DNA of 22,975 bases from JANYCG01 sp031431035 (GTDB lineage Bacteria; Pseudomonadota; Gammaproteobacteria; Burkholderiales; Burkholderiaceae_C), in contig JANPCR010000175.1 of the NCBI GenBank assembly GCA_031431035.1, positions 1-22,975 on the forward strand, in the 5' to 3' direction. The notes under the pieces were generated by a model. That model saw nothing but the letters and a program-made list of their open reading frames with translations, did no database searches and was not told the DNA's origin. Positions 14,936-22,711 of the stretch are shown here, piece after piece. Within the stretch, counting starts at the first letter, position 1. The number at the start of each line of letters is the position of its first letter. Both the position numbers and the translations under genes were made by a program.

Positions 14936-15496
14936 ATGACCAGTTTTGTACACATTGACTACGCCTTAGAGCACCCTGGCGTCCAGCGCATTGAAGCGGC
15001 GGTGGCAGCCATTGGCGAAATTCGCCAGAACTTCAACTCAGCGCGCACGCTGGCGGCCATGTTGTTGGCGGCAGTGGTAGCGGCATTTGTGGTGGTGGCA
15101 GATCGATTGATCGACTCCTGGGCAGACGGTCATTTGCTCGCCGCATGGGTCGCCTTGTGGGCGGTTGCCTTTACAGCGATTGGCCTATTGGCGCCGGTTG
15201 CCAAACAAACCGCGCGCAACATGATCGCAGGCTACAAGGCCTATGCGCTGCGCAGTGCCAACGCACGCGAAGAAGATGCCTTTTGGCAAAGCGCCCTGGA
15301 CGACCCGCGCGTGATGGCGGAGTACCAGGCCGCGAAATTGCGTTTTGAGCAATCGCTGGATTTACAAACGCTGCAAGCTGAAAAAGCCGTCCAAACTTCG
15401 CAAAATCCCCGGCTTGACCTTCGCGAACCCTCGGCCACGCTGGAGCGCCTGAGCGCCGAGATGCCAGCGAACAAGCGGTATTTGCGGTACGTTTGA
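14936..15496 (+). CDS. Two-TM protein of unknown function
   Basis: A 186-residue protein I do not recognise. An amphipathic N-terminus (about 1-35) precedes two hydrophobic helices, LAAMLLAAVVAAFVVVADRL (about 39-58) and LLAAWVALWAVAFTAIGLLA (about 67-86). A long helical cytosolic tail follows, rich in Ala, Glu and Gln (AREEDAFWQSALDDPRVMAEYQAA), ending in NKRYLRYV. The charge pattern predicts both termini in the cytoplasm. Translation start: GAAAGG 9-10 nt before ATG 14936. It is a single-gene transcript with its own promoter and the strong terminator at 15555, so it is independently expressed. It is divergent from a LysR gene, which may regulate it. A DUF found in Burkholderiales is likely, but I cannot name it. 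Confidence 0.8.
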   Translation: MTSFVHIDYALEHPGVQRIEAAVAAIGEIRQNFNSARTLAAMLLAAVVAAFVVVADRLIDSWADGHLLAAWVALWAVAFTAIGLLAPVAKQTARNMIAGYKAYALRSANAREEDAFWQSALDDPRVMAEYQAAKLRFEQSLDLQTLQAEKAVQTSQNPRLDLREPSATLERLSAEMPANKRYLRYV

Positions 15497-15554
15497 GCGT
15501 CTGCGCAGGTAAATCTTCAAAACCAAGCCGACAAACTGCCGCAAAGTAGACGGC

Positions 15555-15584
15555 AAAAAGCCACCGGGACCGGTGGCTTTTTTT
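15555..15584. terminator. Bidirectional Rho-independent terminator
   Basis: AAAAAGCCACCGG-GA-CCGGTGGCTTTTTTT has a GC-rich stem with an A tract before and a T tract after. It serves both the two-TM gene (plus strand) and pckG (minus strand, stop at 15639). Confidence 0.9.
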
Positions 15585-15638
15585 ATGTTCCAAGCGGCCG
15601 TGCTTGCTTCTCCAGCCGCCCAAGGCGCAAGACAGAAA

Positions 15639-17573
15639 TTAAGCCGCCAGCCGCTGCTCCAACTTCAACCGCGTGGCTTCCAGCTCTTGCGGCAGGTGGT
15701 GTTTCAGCTGAGCGAACAGTTCGGTGTGGAGCTTCAGCTCTGCCGTCCAGGCGGCTTTGTCGAAGCTGGTGACGGTGTTGAACTGGTCTTTCGTGAAGTT
15801 CAAACCAGTCCAGTTGAGTTCTTCGTAGGCGGGGCTCACGCCAAAAGGCTGGTCGACTCCGGCGGCTGTGCCTTCAATGCGGTCAATCATCCACTTCAAA
15901 ACCCGCATGTTTTCGCCGTAGCCAGGCCAGACAAATTTGCCGTCTGCGCCTTTTCTGAACCAGTTAGTGCAGAAAATGGCGGGTAACGTGGCACCTTTTG
16001 CAGCCAGTTTCTCGCCCATGGTGAGCCAATGCTGAAAATAGTCGCTCATGTTGTAGCCGGTGAAGGCGATCATGGCAAATGGGTCGCGGCGCACCACGCC
16101 TTGCTGGCCGGCGATGGCGGCGGTTGTCTCAGAGCCCATGGTGGCGGCCATGTAAACACCTTCCACCCAATTGCGGCCCTGGCTGACCAGGGGCACGGTG
16201 GTGGAGCGGCGTCCGCCAAATATGAAAGCGTCAATCGGCACGCCTTTGGGATCGTCCCAAGCCGGGTCAAGTGCCGGGTTGTTGGTGGCGGCCACGGTAA
16301 AGCGTGAATTGGGGTGCGCAGCTTTGGCACCGGTCTCTTTGGCGATGGCGGGGGTCCAGTCTTTGCCTTGCCAGTCGATCAAATGCGCGGGCAGGCTGCC
16401 ACTGTCGTGCTCCAGGCCTTCCCACCACACGTCGCCGTCATCCGTGAGCGCGACGTTGGTAAAAATCACGTCTTTGTTCAGGCTCAACATGCAGTTGGGG
16501 TTGGTCAGCATGTTGGTGCCAGGGGCGACACCAAAGTAACCGGCTTCGGGGTTGATGGCGTAGAGCTTGCCATCGGCACCGGGTTTGATCCAGGCGATAT
16601 CGTCGCCAATGGTGGTGACTTTCCAGCCGTCAAAACCAGCGGGCGGCACCAGCATGGAGAAGTTGGTTTTGCCACAGGCGCTTGGGAACGCGGCGGCAAC
16701 GTGGTATTTTTTGCCAGGTTGACCAGGCTGTGCGGGCTTCGTCACACCCAAAATCAGCATGTGCTCGGCCAGCCAACCCGGGCTACCGGAGGGCCCCTCT
16801 GAGGCCGCTCTGCCCATGTTGGATGCAATGCGCAGGGCAAAACACTTTTTGCCCAACAGCGCGTTGCCACCGTAACCTGAGCCATAGCTCCAGATTTCGC
16901 GGGTTTCGGGGTAATGAACGATGTACTTGGTGGTGTTGCAAGGCCAGCGCACGTCTTTCTGGCCTGGCTCTAGTGGCGCGCCCACGGTGTGAATGCACGG
17001 CACAAAAGCGCCTTTTCCGTCCAGGCCATCGCCCAGCACGTCGTACACGGCGCGGCCCATGCGCGTCATGATTTTCATGTTGACTGCAACGTAGGGGCTG
17101 TCTGACAGCTCAACGCCAATGTGGGCAATCGGGCTGCCTAGCGGGCCCATAGAAAATGGCACCACGTACATGGTGCGCCCGCGCATGCAGCCGTCAAACA
17201 GCGCTTTGGTAGTGGCCGTGCCCGTTTGCAAGGTGGCGCGCATGTCCGCAGGGGCGACCCAGTTGTTGGTGGGGCCAGCGTTTTCTTGTTTTTCCGAGCA
17301 AATGTAAGTGCGGTCTTCGACCCGGGCCACGTCATTCGGGTCCGACAAAGCCAAAAAGCTGTTGGGGCGCTTGGCCGGGTTGAGCTTTTTAAACACACCC
17401 GAATCCACCAGCAACTGGCACAGCCGGACGTATTCAGCTTGCGAGCCGTCGCACCAATGGATGGCGTCGGGCTGCGTCAGGGCCGCCATGTCGGCAACCC
17501 AGGCGATCAAATTCGCATTTTTGACATAACTTGGGGCTTGAAGATTCAAGCCTTTCATCACGGGTGAGTTCAT
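15639..17573 (-). CDS. pckG: Phosphoenolpyruvate carboxykinase (GTP)
   Basis: A 644-residue GTP-dependent PEPCK that interconverts oxaloacetate and PEP, the first committed step of gluconeogenesis from organic acids. The kinase P-loop FPSACGKTN (296-304), FIFGGRRSTTVPLV, YGGNALLGKKCFALRIA (234-250), GDDIAW and the final NWTGLNFT are all present. The length slightly exceeds the usual 600-620. One oddity is GRAASEGPSGSPGWLAEHML (about 254-273), where relatives typically read a direct AR.EGWLAEHML; five to eight residues appear inserted. AGGAG lies 8 nt upstream of ATG 17573. It has its own terminator at 15555. The 292 bp upstream of the start hold a dyad at 17733 and probably the promoter. Confidence 0.94.
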   Translation of the reverse strand: MNSPVMKGLNLQAPSYVKNANLIAWVADMAALTQPDAIHWCDGSQAEYVRLCQLLVDSGVFKKLNPAKRPNSFLALSDPNDVARVEDRTYICSEKQENAGPTNNWVAPADMRATLQTGTATTKALFDGCMRGRTMYVVPFSMGPLGSPIAHIGVELSDSPYVAVNMKIMTRMGRAVYDVLGDGLDGKGAFVPCIHTVGAPLEPGQKDVRWPCNTTKYIVHYPETREIWSYGSGYGGNALLGKKCFALRIASNMGRAASEGPSGSPGWLAEHMLILGVTKPAQPGQPGKKYHVAAAFPSACGKTNFSMLVPPAGFDGWKVTTIGDDIAWIKPGADGKLYAINPEAGYFGVAPGTNMLTNPNCMLSLNKDVIFTNVALTDDGDVWWEGLEHDSGSLPAHLIDWQGKDWTPAIAKETGAKAAHPNSRFTVAATNNPALDPAWDDPKGVPIDAFIFGGRRSTTVPLVSQGRNWVEGVYMAATMGSETTAAIAGQQGVVRRDPFAMIAFTGYNMSDYFQHWLTMGEKLAAKGATLPAIFCTNWFRKGADGKFVWPGYGENMRVLKWMIDRIEGTAAGVDQPFGVSPAYEELNWTGLNFTKDQFNTVTSFDKAAWTAELKLHTELFAQLKHHLPQELEATRLKLEQRLAA

Positions 17574-17732
17574 AAAAAAGCTCCTAGTTTAAAAATCGTT
17601 TTTTCAAAGTCGCAGGACTTGGAGAAAGCGATTTCAGGGCTGGAAGGCGGGTTCTCAAACCGTCGAATCCGTTGTCGGGATGACGATTTTATGAACTCAG
17701 GGCTCAGTTACCAACCAATTACTGCCAAAAGA

Positions 17733-17749
17733 TATGCAAAACTTGCATA
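17733..17749. promoter_or_regulatory. Possible operator upstream of pckG
   Basis: TATGCAA-AAC-TTGCATA is a perfect 7 bp inverted repeat 160 bp upstream of the pckG start. It resembles TTTGCAA-type sites of acetate/propionate regulators in other bacteria; which protein binds is unknown. Confidence 0.45.
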
Positions 17750-17865
17750 GGTTTATGTCGGAGTTAGTGGGTAGGGAGTGATGGAAAAGGTATTCGATTG
17801 ATGCGCGCTGCACACGGGATTTAGGGCGGCGAGAGTCTTGGAGGGGCGCGGCCCGTTGGCGTCGC

Positions 17866-17951
17866 CGATTGGCGCGGCACTCAGTTCCGCGGCTGTCCCC
17901 CGGCCTATGGCCTCCTCCTTGATGCCGCTGCACTGAATGCCGCACCAACCG
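17866..17951 (-). repeat. Family S structured hairpin, copy C
   Basis: On the minus strand a 28-position stem (23 Watson-Crick, 3 G-U, one G-A, one A-G) surrounds ATCAAGGAGGA, the inner stem GGCC-ATA-GGCC and GGGGGACA. A C-G to U-A double change relative to copies A and B is seen next to the G-A mismatch. Confidence 0.85.
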
Positions 17952-18003
17952 TCTGAGTTGAGGTTAGGGGCAGTCCAACCGTCAAATACCAAAGGACGCC
18001 ACA

Positions 18004-18097
18004 GCCTGGGAGGGTGGGTTGGGTGGCGCAGCGAAATAAAGGAGGAGGCCGAAGGCCGGGGGACATTCGCGTAGCTGCCCAACTCGCCCTTCCAGGC
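18004..18097 (+). repeat. Family S structured hairpin, copy D
   Basis: On the plus strand a 32-position stem (18004-18035 with 18066-18097; five G-U, three mismatches) surrounds ATAAAGGAGGA, the inner stem GGCC-GAA-GGCC and GGGGGACA. The two stem base pairs nearest the loop are A-T where copies A-C have G-C and C-G, changed on both sides. It is head-to-head with copy C, 52 bp apart. Confidence 0.85.
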
Positions 18098-18141
18098 CGC
18101 CTACGGATTCAAGCGACGGCGCTTCGAGCCGACTGGAGTTG

Positions 18142-18193
18142 TTTCAAGCCGCGATAAGCGCAATTTCAGGCCGCTTCAGACCATTTCAAGCCA
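18142..18193. repeat. Degenerate 10 bp repeats at the 3' end of the small membrane protein gene
   Basis: Units TTTCAAGCCG (18142), TTTCAGGCCG (18164), CTTCAGACCA (18174) and TTTCAAGCCA (18184) follow a common TTTCARGCCR pattern, the last three directly in tandem. The stop codon of the small minus-strand gene lies in the last unit. Confidence 0.5.
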
Positions 18194-18374
18194 TTGAAAC
18201 CGCGATAAAAGCCAACAAGAACATCAAAACACCGCCCACGATGGGTAAGACGATCGGAATCATCGGAACGATGGCTTCGGTGGCTTCCATGGGCTCGACT
18301 GCATGGTCAGCGCCGTTGCTGGCTGCGGTGTGGGGCGCGTGGCCGGTCGGGTGACTTTTGGCAGGTGCTGACAT
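18186..18374 (-). CDS. Small single-TM protein
   Basis: A 62-residue protein from ATG 18374: a polar His/Ala/Pro-rich head (SAPAKSHPTGHAPHTAA, about 2-18), an acidic stretch (VEPMEATEAIV) and one hydrophobic helix, IPIVLPIVGGVLMFLLAFIAV (about 39-59), near the C-terminus. It is probably a small inner-membrane protein with the polar head facing one side; function and family are unknown to me. The upstream GAAAGA is a weak ribosome site. A longer in-frame reading from 18527 is unlikely because it overlaps the thioesterase gene. The thioesterase gene stops 40 bp upstream, so the two may form one transcript. Codon use agrees with the neighbours. Confidence 0.6.
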   Translation of the reverse strand: MSAPAKSHPTGHAPHTAASNGADHAVEPMEATEAIVPMIPIVLPIVGGVLMFLLAFIAVSMA

Positions 18375-18414
18375 GGTGATTCTTTCGGAAATTCTGCAAG
18401 GGTAATGCAAGATT

Positions 18415-18855
18415 TTACCTTTTTGGAGCGGCCTCGTAAGGCTTGGCCTCTTGCAGCATGGCAAACGTGGTGGTTGCACGGCATACGCTTTTACCGTCAT
18501 TGGCGCCTCGAATGTCGATTTCACCAAAGGCCAGCGACCGGCCCGAGCGGATCAGCCGGGCCGTGACCAGGCAATCTTGATCGGTCACGGGGCGCAGAAA
18601 AACCGTGTTGAGTTGCACCGTGGTGCAGGGTTTGAGTTCGCCAAAGTAATTGATTAAGGTCAAAACCATGGCGGTGTCGGCAGCGGCCATCAGAGCTTGG
18701 CCACACAGTTGGTTGCCTGTGCGCGACAAACGCGGGCTTAGGGGCAACCTGAGCGTGACGCTGCTTTCTCCAAAGGTCTCTACAACCATTTGCATCTCTT
18801 GAATCCAAGGTGCGAAATAGGCTGGAATGGCATCTTGAAGGGTTTGTGTGTCCAT
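18415..18855 (-). CDS. PaaI-type hotdog thioesterase
   Basis: A 146-residue hotdog-fold protein of the PaaI/4-hydroxybenzoyl-CoA thioesterase group: GNQLCGQALMAAADTAMVLTL (about 47-67, the central helix with the catalytic Asp of the family in AAAD), then TTVQLNTVFLRPV and LVTARLIRSGRSLAFGEIDI, the sheet strands. It hydrolyses an acyl-CoA; the substrate is unassigned. Oddly, the helix reads GNQLCGQALMA where many PaaI members have N(H/M)..G...GG..., so the oxyanion glycine is less certain. The ATG at 18855 is followed by MDTQTLQDAIP; AGG lies a few bases upstream. It is on the same strand as the threonine ammonia-lyase gene, 62 bp downstream of its stop. Confidence 0.85.
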   Translation of the reverse strand: MDTQTLQDAIPAYFAPWIQEMQMVVETFGESSVTLRLPLSPRLSRTGNQLCGQALMAAADTAMVLTLINYFGELKPCTTVQLNTVFLRPVTDQDCLVTARLIRSGRSLAFGEIDIRGANDGKSVCRATTTFAMLQEAKPYEAAPKR

Positions 18856-18917
18856 AGCCTGTAATTATGTTCAAAGGCATGGCCATACTTGTCCCCAAGT
18901 CATCCCAAATGCCAATT

Positions 18918-20111
18918 TCAAAGCATTTGGGCTTCAAATCCCGACTTTTGCAGTTGCGCCAAAACATCGGCAATGTGGGCGCGGTTGCGGGTTTGAATCA
19001 CCAGCTCAATTTCGACGTTTTGCGCGGCCAGCGTGGTGAAAGCGCGTTGGTGGTGCACCTCGTCAATATTGGCACCCGCTTGGGCCACGGTGGCGGTGAT
19101 GGTGGCCAGCGACCCCGGCACGTCGCGTGCGCTGACCCGAATGCGCGCCAGCCGCCCCGCACGCACCATGCCGCGCTCAATGATCGACGCCAACAGCATC
19201 GGGTCAATATTGCCGCCGCACAGCACCAGGCCGACTTTTTTGCCTCTAAACCGCTCGGGGTATTTCAATAGGGCGGCCAGACCCGCAGCGCCCGCGCCTT
19301 CGACCAGCGTTTTCTCAACTTCCAGCAGCATCACAATCGCCTGCTCGATGTCGCCTTCATCGACCAAAACAAAGTCATCGACCAGGCGTTTGACGATTTC
19401 TTTGGCAATTTCACCGGGTGTTCCCACCGCGATGCCCTCGGCTATGCTGTTGCTCCCCTGAGGGTGCTGCGTGCCTTTGATGGCGTTGAACATGCCCGGA
19501 AAACGCGTGGTTTGCACCCCCACCACTTCAATCCCCGGCTTGATGGCTTTGGCCGCCGTCGCCATGCCCGCAATCAAACCGCCGCCACCCACGGCAACGA
19601 TCAAGGTGTCAATGTCTGGAACCTCGTGGAGCATTTCCAGCGCGACGGTGCCTTGGCCGGTCACGATGTCGGTGTCGTCATAGGGATGAACAAAGGTCAA
19701 GCCCTGGGCCTTGGCCAGTGTCAGCGCGTGGCCACGGGCTTCGTCCAGGGTGTCGCCATGCAGCACGATTTCGGCACCAAAACCGCGGGTTCGCTCAATT
19801 TTGACGCCCGGCGTGAAGCGAGGCATCACGATAACGGCCCGCATGCCAAGGCGCTGGGCATGGTAAGCCACGCCTTGCGCGTGGTTGCCCGCACTCATGG
19901 CCACCACACCGTCTTGCGGGTTGGTGATTTGCACCAGTTTGTTGCAGGCGCCCCGCTCTTTGAACGACGAGGTGAATTGCAGGTTCTCGAATTTAAGAAA
20001 AACTTCGGCCCCGGTGATGTCTGACAAGGTTTTGGACGCCACGCACGGGGTGTTCAAAATTTGCCCTTGCAGCCTTTTTGCCGCGTCCTGGATGTTTTTT
20101 AGGTGAATCAT
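18918..20111 (-). CDS. ilvA: Threonine ammonia-lyase (catabolic type with ACT domain)
   Basis: A 397-residue PLP enzyme converting threonine to 2-oxobutyrate and ammonia. Lys51 in SSFKERGA is the Schiff-base lysine; SAGNHAQG (73-80) holds the phosphate/substrate loop; VGGGGL (about 180) and VEGAGAA are the other PLP contacts. The catalytic domain ends near residue 315 and a C-terminal ACT-like domain (about 325-397; RIRVSARDVPGSLATITATV) may bind an effector. Length and a single ACT domain fit the short form; the two-ACT biosynthetic IlvA of enterobacteria is longer. Either role (isoleucine synthesis or threonine breakdown) is possible. ATG 20111 is preferred to a TTG three codons upstream. 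No Shine-Dalgarno is visible. Confidence 0.9.
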   Translation of the reverse strand: MIHLKNIQDAAKRLQGQILNTPCVASKTLSDITGAEVFLKFENLQFTSSFKERGACNKLVQITNPQDGVVAMSAGNHAQGVAYHAQRLGMRAVIVMPRFTPGVKIERTRGFGAEIVLHGDTLDEARGHALTLAKAQGLTFVHPYDDTDIVTGQGTVALEMLHEVPDIDTLIVAVGGGGLIAGMATAAKAIKPGIEVVGVQTTRFPGMFNAIKGTQHPQGSNSIAEGIAVGTPGEIAKEIVKRLVDDFVLVDEGDIEQAIVMLLEVEKTLVEGAGAAGLAALLKYPERFRGKKVGLVLCGGNIDPMLLASIIERGMVRAGRLARIRVSARDVPGSLATITATVAQAGANIDEVHHQRAFTTLAAQNVEIELVIQTRNRAHIADVLAQLQKSGFEAQML

Positions 20112-20240
20112 TTGGCACAAGTGTTGCAGATTTCACAATGCATGTCTTCCAAGTCGGCCCGGACTGCGTTAAGGTAAAACCAGAGGGTGATGGGATGGGT
20201 CTGGTGTCGCGTTTCAAACTTAAGGGTTCTTCGCATTATC

Positions 20241-20246
20241 AGGAGG
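20241..20246 (+). promoter_or_regulatory. Strong ribosome binding site that decides the AAA+ start
   Basis: AGGAGG ends 5 nt before ATG 20252, the best Shine-Dalgarno in the window. It argues for 20252 over ATGs at 20138 and 20195, which lack comparable sites, and leaves 140 bp between the divergent ilvA and AAA+ starts for promoters. Confidence 0.6.
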
Positions 20247-20251
20247 TCTTG

Positions 20252-22663
20252 ATGGTCAAGCGTTTGTTGGCAGCTGCAGTCGGCGCGAATAGTCTGGCCT
20301 CGCCAGGGCTCAAAGATGCCCCCGTGCTGGACCTGATGTGTTCACATTTTGTGCTGACATTGGCTGTGCGCCAAGGCGCCACGTTCAATGCGCGGCGCGA
20401 CTTGAACAGTTTGATTTCGCTCTCAGGGCGGCATTTGGTGTGGCCGCTGTCTGTGTTGGCCCGTGTGCGCGAGTTTTTGGGCCGCCGCTGCGCCACCAAT
20501 GAGAATTGGCGCGGTCACGAAGCCCTGAGCGGCCCCGACTTTTTGGCCAAGTACGGCATTTGGCGCGGCCCCTATGAAGAGGGCACACTGTTCCTTTACT
20601 TGGACGAGTACGCCAAAGACCAGCCCAAAGATTTGATCAGCCTCCTGTCCGTCACCGGCGACTGGCTGACCCATTTGCTGAAAAAGCAATCCACCCTAGT
20701 CGAAAAAAACATCGACGCGCTGGCCGGTTTGCTGCAATTGAACAAAGCCGAGCGCGCGTTGCTGCTGTACGGCACGTTGGCGCGCTACCAGCGAGACTTG
20801 CGCAGTATTTTGGTTGAGTTCAAGGTCAACAACGCGCCCGAAGCCTATGCGGCCATCGCCGAAGTGGCGGGCGTCAAAGCGTCTGAAGTCGGCGAAGCGC
20901 TGCGAGCTGGTTCGCGCCTGGAGCGCATTGGCATGGTCGAGAATTTAATTTCCGAACACAACATCACCGACCTGGCCGACCTGATGAAAGTCAGCGAAAA
21001 GCTGCCCCCCGTTTTGATGCGCGAGTACCGCGACCAAGCCGAGCTGATGGCGGTTTTCACCCGCCCATCCAGCAAAAGCCAACTGACTGTCAACGATTTT
21101 TCTTACGTCAAAGAAGATGCTGACGTGCTGTGCCGCCTGATTGGCAACGCCGTGGCACGCAAAGAATCGGGTGTGAACATTTTGCTGTATGGCCCACCCG
21201 GCACGGGCAAAACCGAGCTGGCCAAGGTGGTCGCGCAAGCGGCCAATTTGGAGCTGTACGAGGTTGAATACGCAGACCGTGACGGCAATTCATTAAGCGG
21301 GCGCGACCGCTACCGGTCTTTGCAAATTGCGCAGGTTTTTTTGAAGGGCAGCGCCCAAGCCGCTTTGTTGTTTGACGAGGTGGAAGACGTGTTTCCGCCG
21401 ATCTCCAACGAAGCCGCGCAAATGCTGGCACGCGCCGAGCAAGTGGCCGCGCCGGGCACGGGCAGCGTGAATGGCAAAGCCTGGGTCAACCAGATTTTGG
21501 AGTCCAACACGGTACCCACGATTTGGGTGACCAACCGCATCGAGCAGATTGACCCGGCGTTTCGGCGGCGCTTTGCCTACCACCTGGAGCTGAAGTCGCC
21601 CCCGCCCGGCGCGCGCGAAGGCGTGGTGCGCAAAACGCTGGAAGGCCTGGCGGTGTCCGACACCTTTGTCGCCAAACTCACCTCGCGCAAGGGCCTCACG
21701 CCCGCGCAGATCCGCACGGCGGTGCGCTTTGCAGGCTTGGTGGGCGTGCCTGACGAAACGCTTGATCCTTTGGTCACCACGGCGCTGACCACTGCAGAGC
21801 CTGGCAAAGAAGCAACTCAAGGTGCAACAACTGCCGCCACTGCAGTCACCATTTCACCGCTCGAAAAGCTGATTGAGCGCCAGCTTAAAAACGCTGACAT
21901 GGCCTTGGGCAACCGGGCTGAGCTGCCACCCGCGCGGCGCATGGTGACACAGTACGACTTGTCGATGCTGAACACTGAAAGCCGCTATGAAGTGCCGCGT
22001 ATTGTGGAGGCGCTGAAGTCCCGTGGCCACGGTGCCCTGTGCTTCTATGGCGCACCGGGCACAGGCAAAACGGCGCTGGGCGAGCACATTGCCACCGCGC
22101 TGGAGCGCCCGCTCATCATCAAACAGGCCAGCGACCTGATGAGCAAGTTTGTCGGCGAAACCGAGCAGCAAATGGCCGCCATGTTCCGCGAAGCCGAGGC
22201 TGAAAAAGCCGTGCTGCTGCTGGACGAAGCCGACAGCTTTTTGATGGATCGCCGAGGCGCGCAACGCACCTATGAAGTGACCGAGGTGAACGAAATGCTG
22301 CAAGGCATGGAGCGCTACAACGGCATTTTCATTTGCACCACCAACCTGCTGGATCGGCTGGACCAGGCCGCGCTGCGCCGTTTCACTTTCAAAATCAAGT
22401 TCATGCCCTTGACCGCGCAGCAGCGTGAAAAAATGTTCGTGGTCGAAGCCTTGGGCGGCGACGCCAGCCTGATGACGCCCGAGATTCAGAGCAAGCTGGC
22501 GTTGATGGACCAGCTTTGCCCAGGCGACTTTGCTGCGGTGAAGCGCCAAGCGGTGATTTTGGATTCGGCGCTGGAGCCCCTGGAATTCATTGAGCAACTG
22601 CAAGCAGAACACCGCATCAAACCCGAGGTTCGAGAAAACCGGGGGATCGGGTTTTTGAAATAG
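20252..22663 (+). CDS. Tandem AAA+ ATPase of unknown function
   Basis: An 803-residue protein with two complete AAA+ modules and an N-terminal region (about 1-290) I do not recognise. Module 1: Walker A GPPGTGKT (314-321), Walker B LLFDEVED (372-379), sensor-1 WVTN, arginine-finger candidate RRRF (438-441). Module 2: Walker A GAPGTGKT (600-607), Walker B LLLDEADS (655-662), sensor-1 CTTN, RRF (709-711). The modules are joined by a Thr/Ala-rich linker (about 510-535). Both Walker B motifs keep the catalytic acid, so both may hydrolyse ATP. The layout recalls Cdc48/SpoVK-type unfoldases, but the N-domain differs and no partner gene is adjacent. It is a single-gene transcript, divergent from ilvA and followed by repeat R4. 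Confidence 0.88.
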   Translation: MVKRLLAAAVGANSLASPGLKDAPVLDLMCSHFVLTLAVRQGATFNARRDLNSLISLSGRHLVWPLSVLARVREFLGRRCATNENWRGHEALSGPDFLAKYGIWRGPYEEGTLFLYLDEYAKDQPKDLISLLSVTGDWLTHLLKKQSTLVEKNIDALAGLLQLNKAERALLLYGTLARYQRDLRSILVEFKVNNAPEAYAAIAEVAGVKASEVGEALRAGSRLERIGMVENLISEHNITDLADLMKVSEKLPPVLMREYRDQAELMAVFTRPSSKSQLTVNDFSYVKEDADVLCRLIGNAVARKESGVNILLYGPPGTGKTELAKVVAQAANLELYEVEYADRDGNSLSGRDRYRSLQIAQVFLKGSAQAALLFDEVEDVFPPISNEAAQMLARAEQVAAPGTGSVNGKAWVNQILESNTVPTIWVTNRIEQIDPAFRRRFAYHLELKSPPPGAREGVVRKTLEGLAVSDTFVAKLTSRKGLTPAQIRTAVRFAGLVGVPDETLDPLVTTALTTAEPGKEATQGATTAATAVTISPLEKLIERQLKNADMALGNRAELPPARRMVTQYDLSMLNTESRYEVPRIVEALKSRGHGALCFYGAPGTGKTALGEHIATALERPLIIKQASDLMSKFVGETEQQMAAMFREAEAEKAVLLLDEADSFLMDRRGAQRTYEVTEVNEMLQGMERYNGIFICTTNLLDRLDQAALRRFTFKIKFMPLTAQQREKMFVVEALGGDASLMTPEIQSKLALMDQLCPGDFAAVKRQAVILDSALEPLEFIEQLQAEHRIKPEVRENRGIGFLK

Positions 22664-22711
22664 CGGCAGAGGCGCAGCACCGAAGTCGTACTGATGTGCG
22701 AAAGGTGGTTT

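Noticed and set aside
21854..22612. 252-residue open frame antisense to the second AAA+ module
   Set aside because: The sense strand carries clear Walker motifs; the antisense is a shadow.
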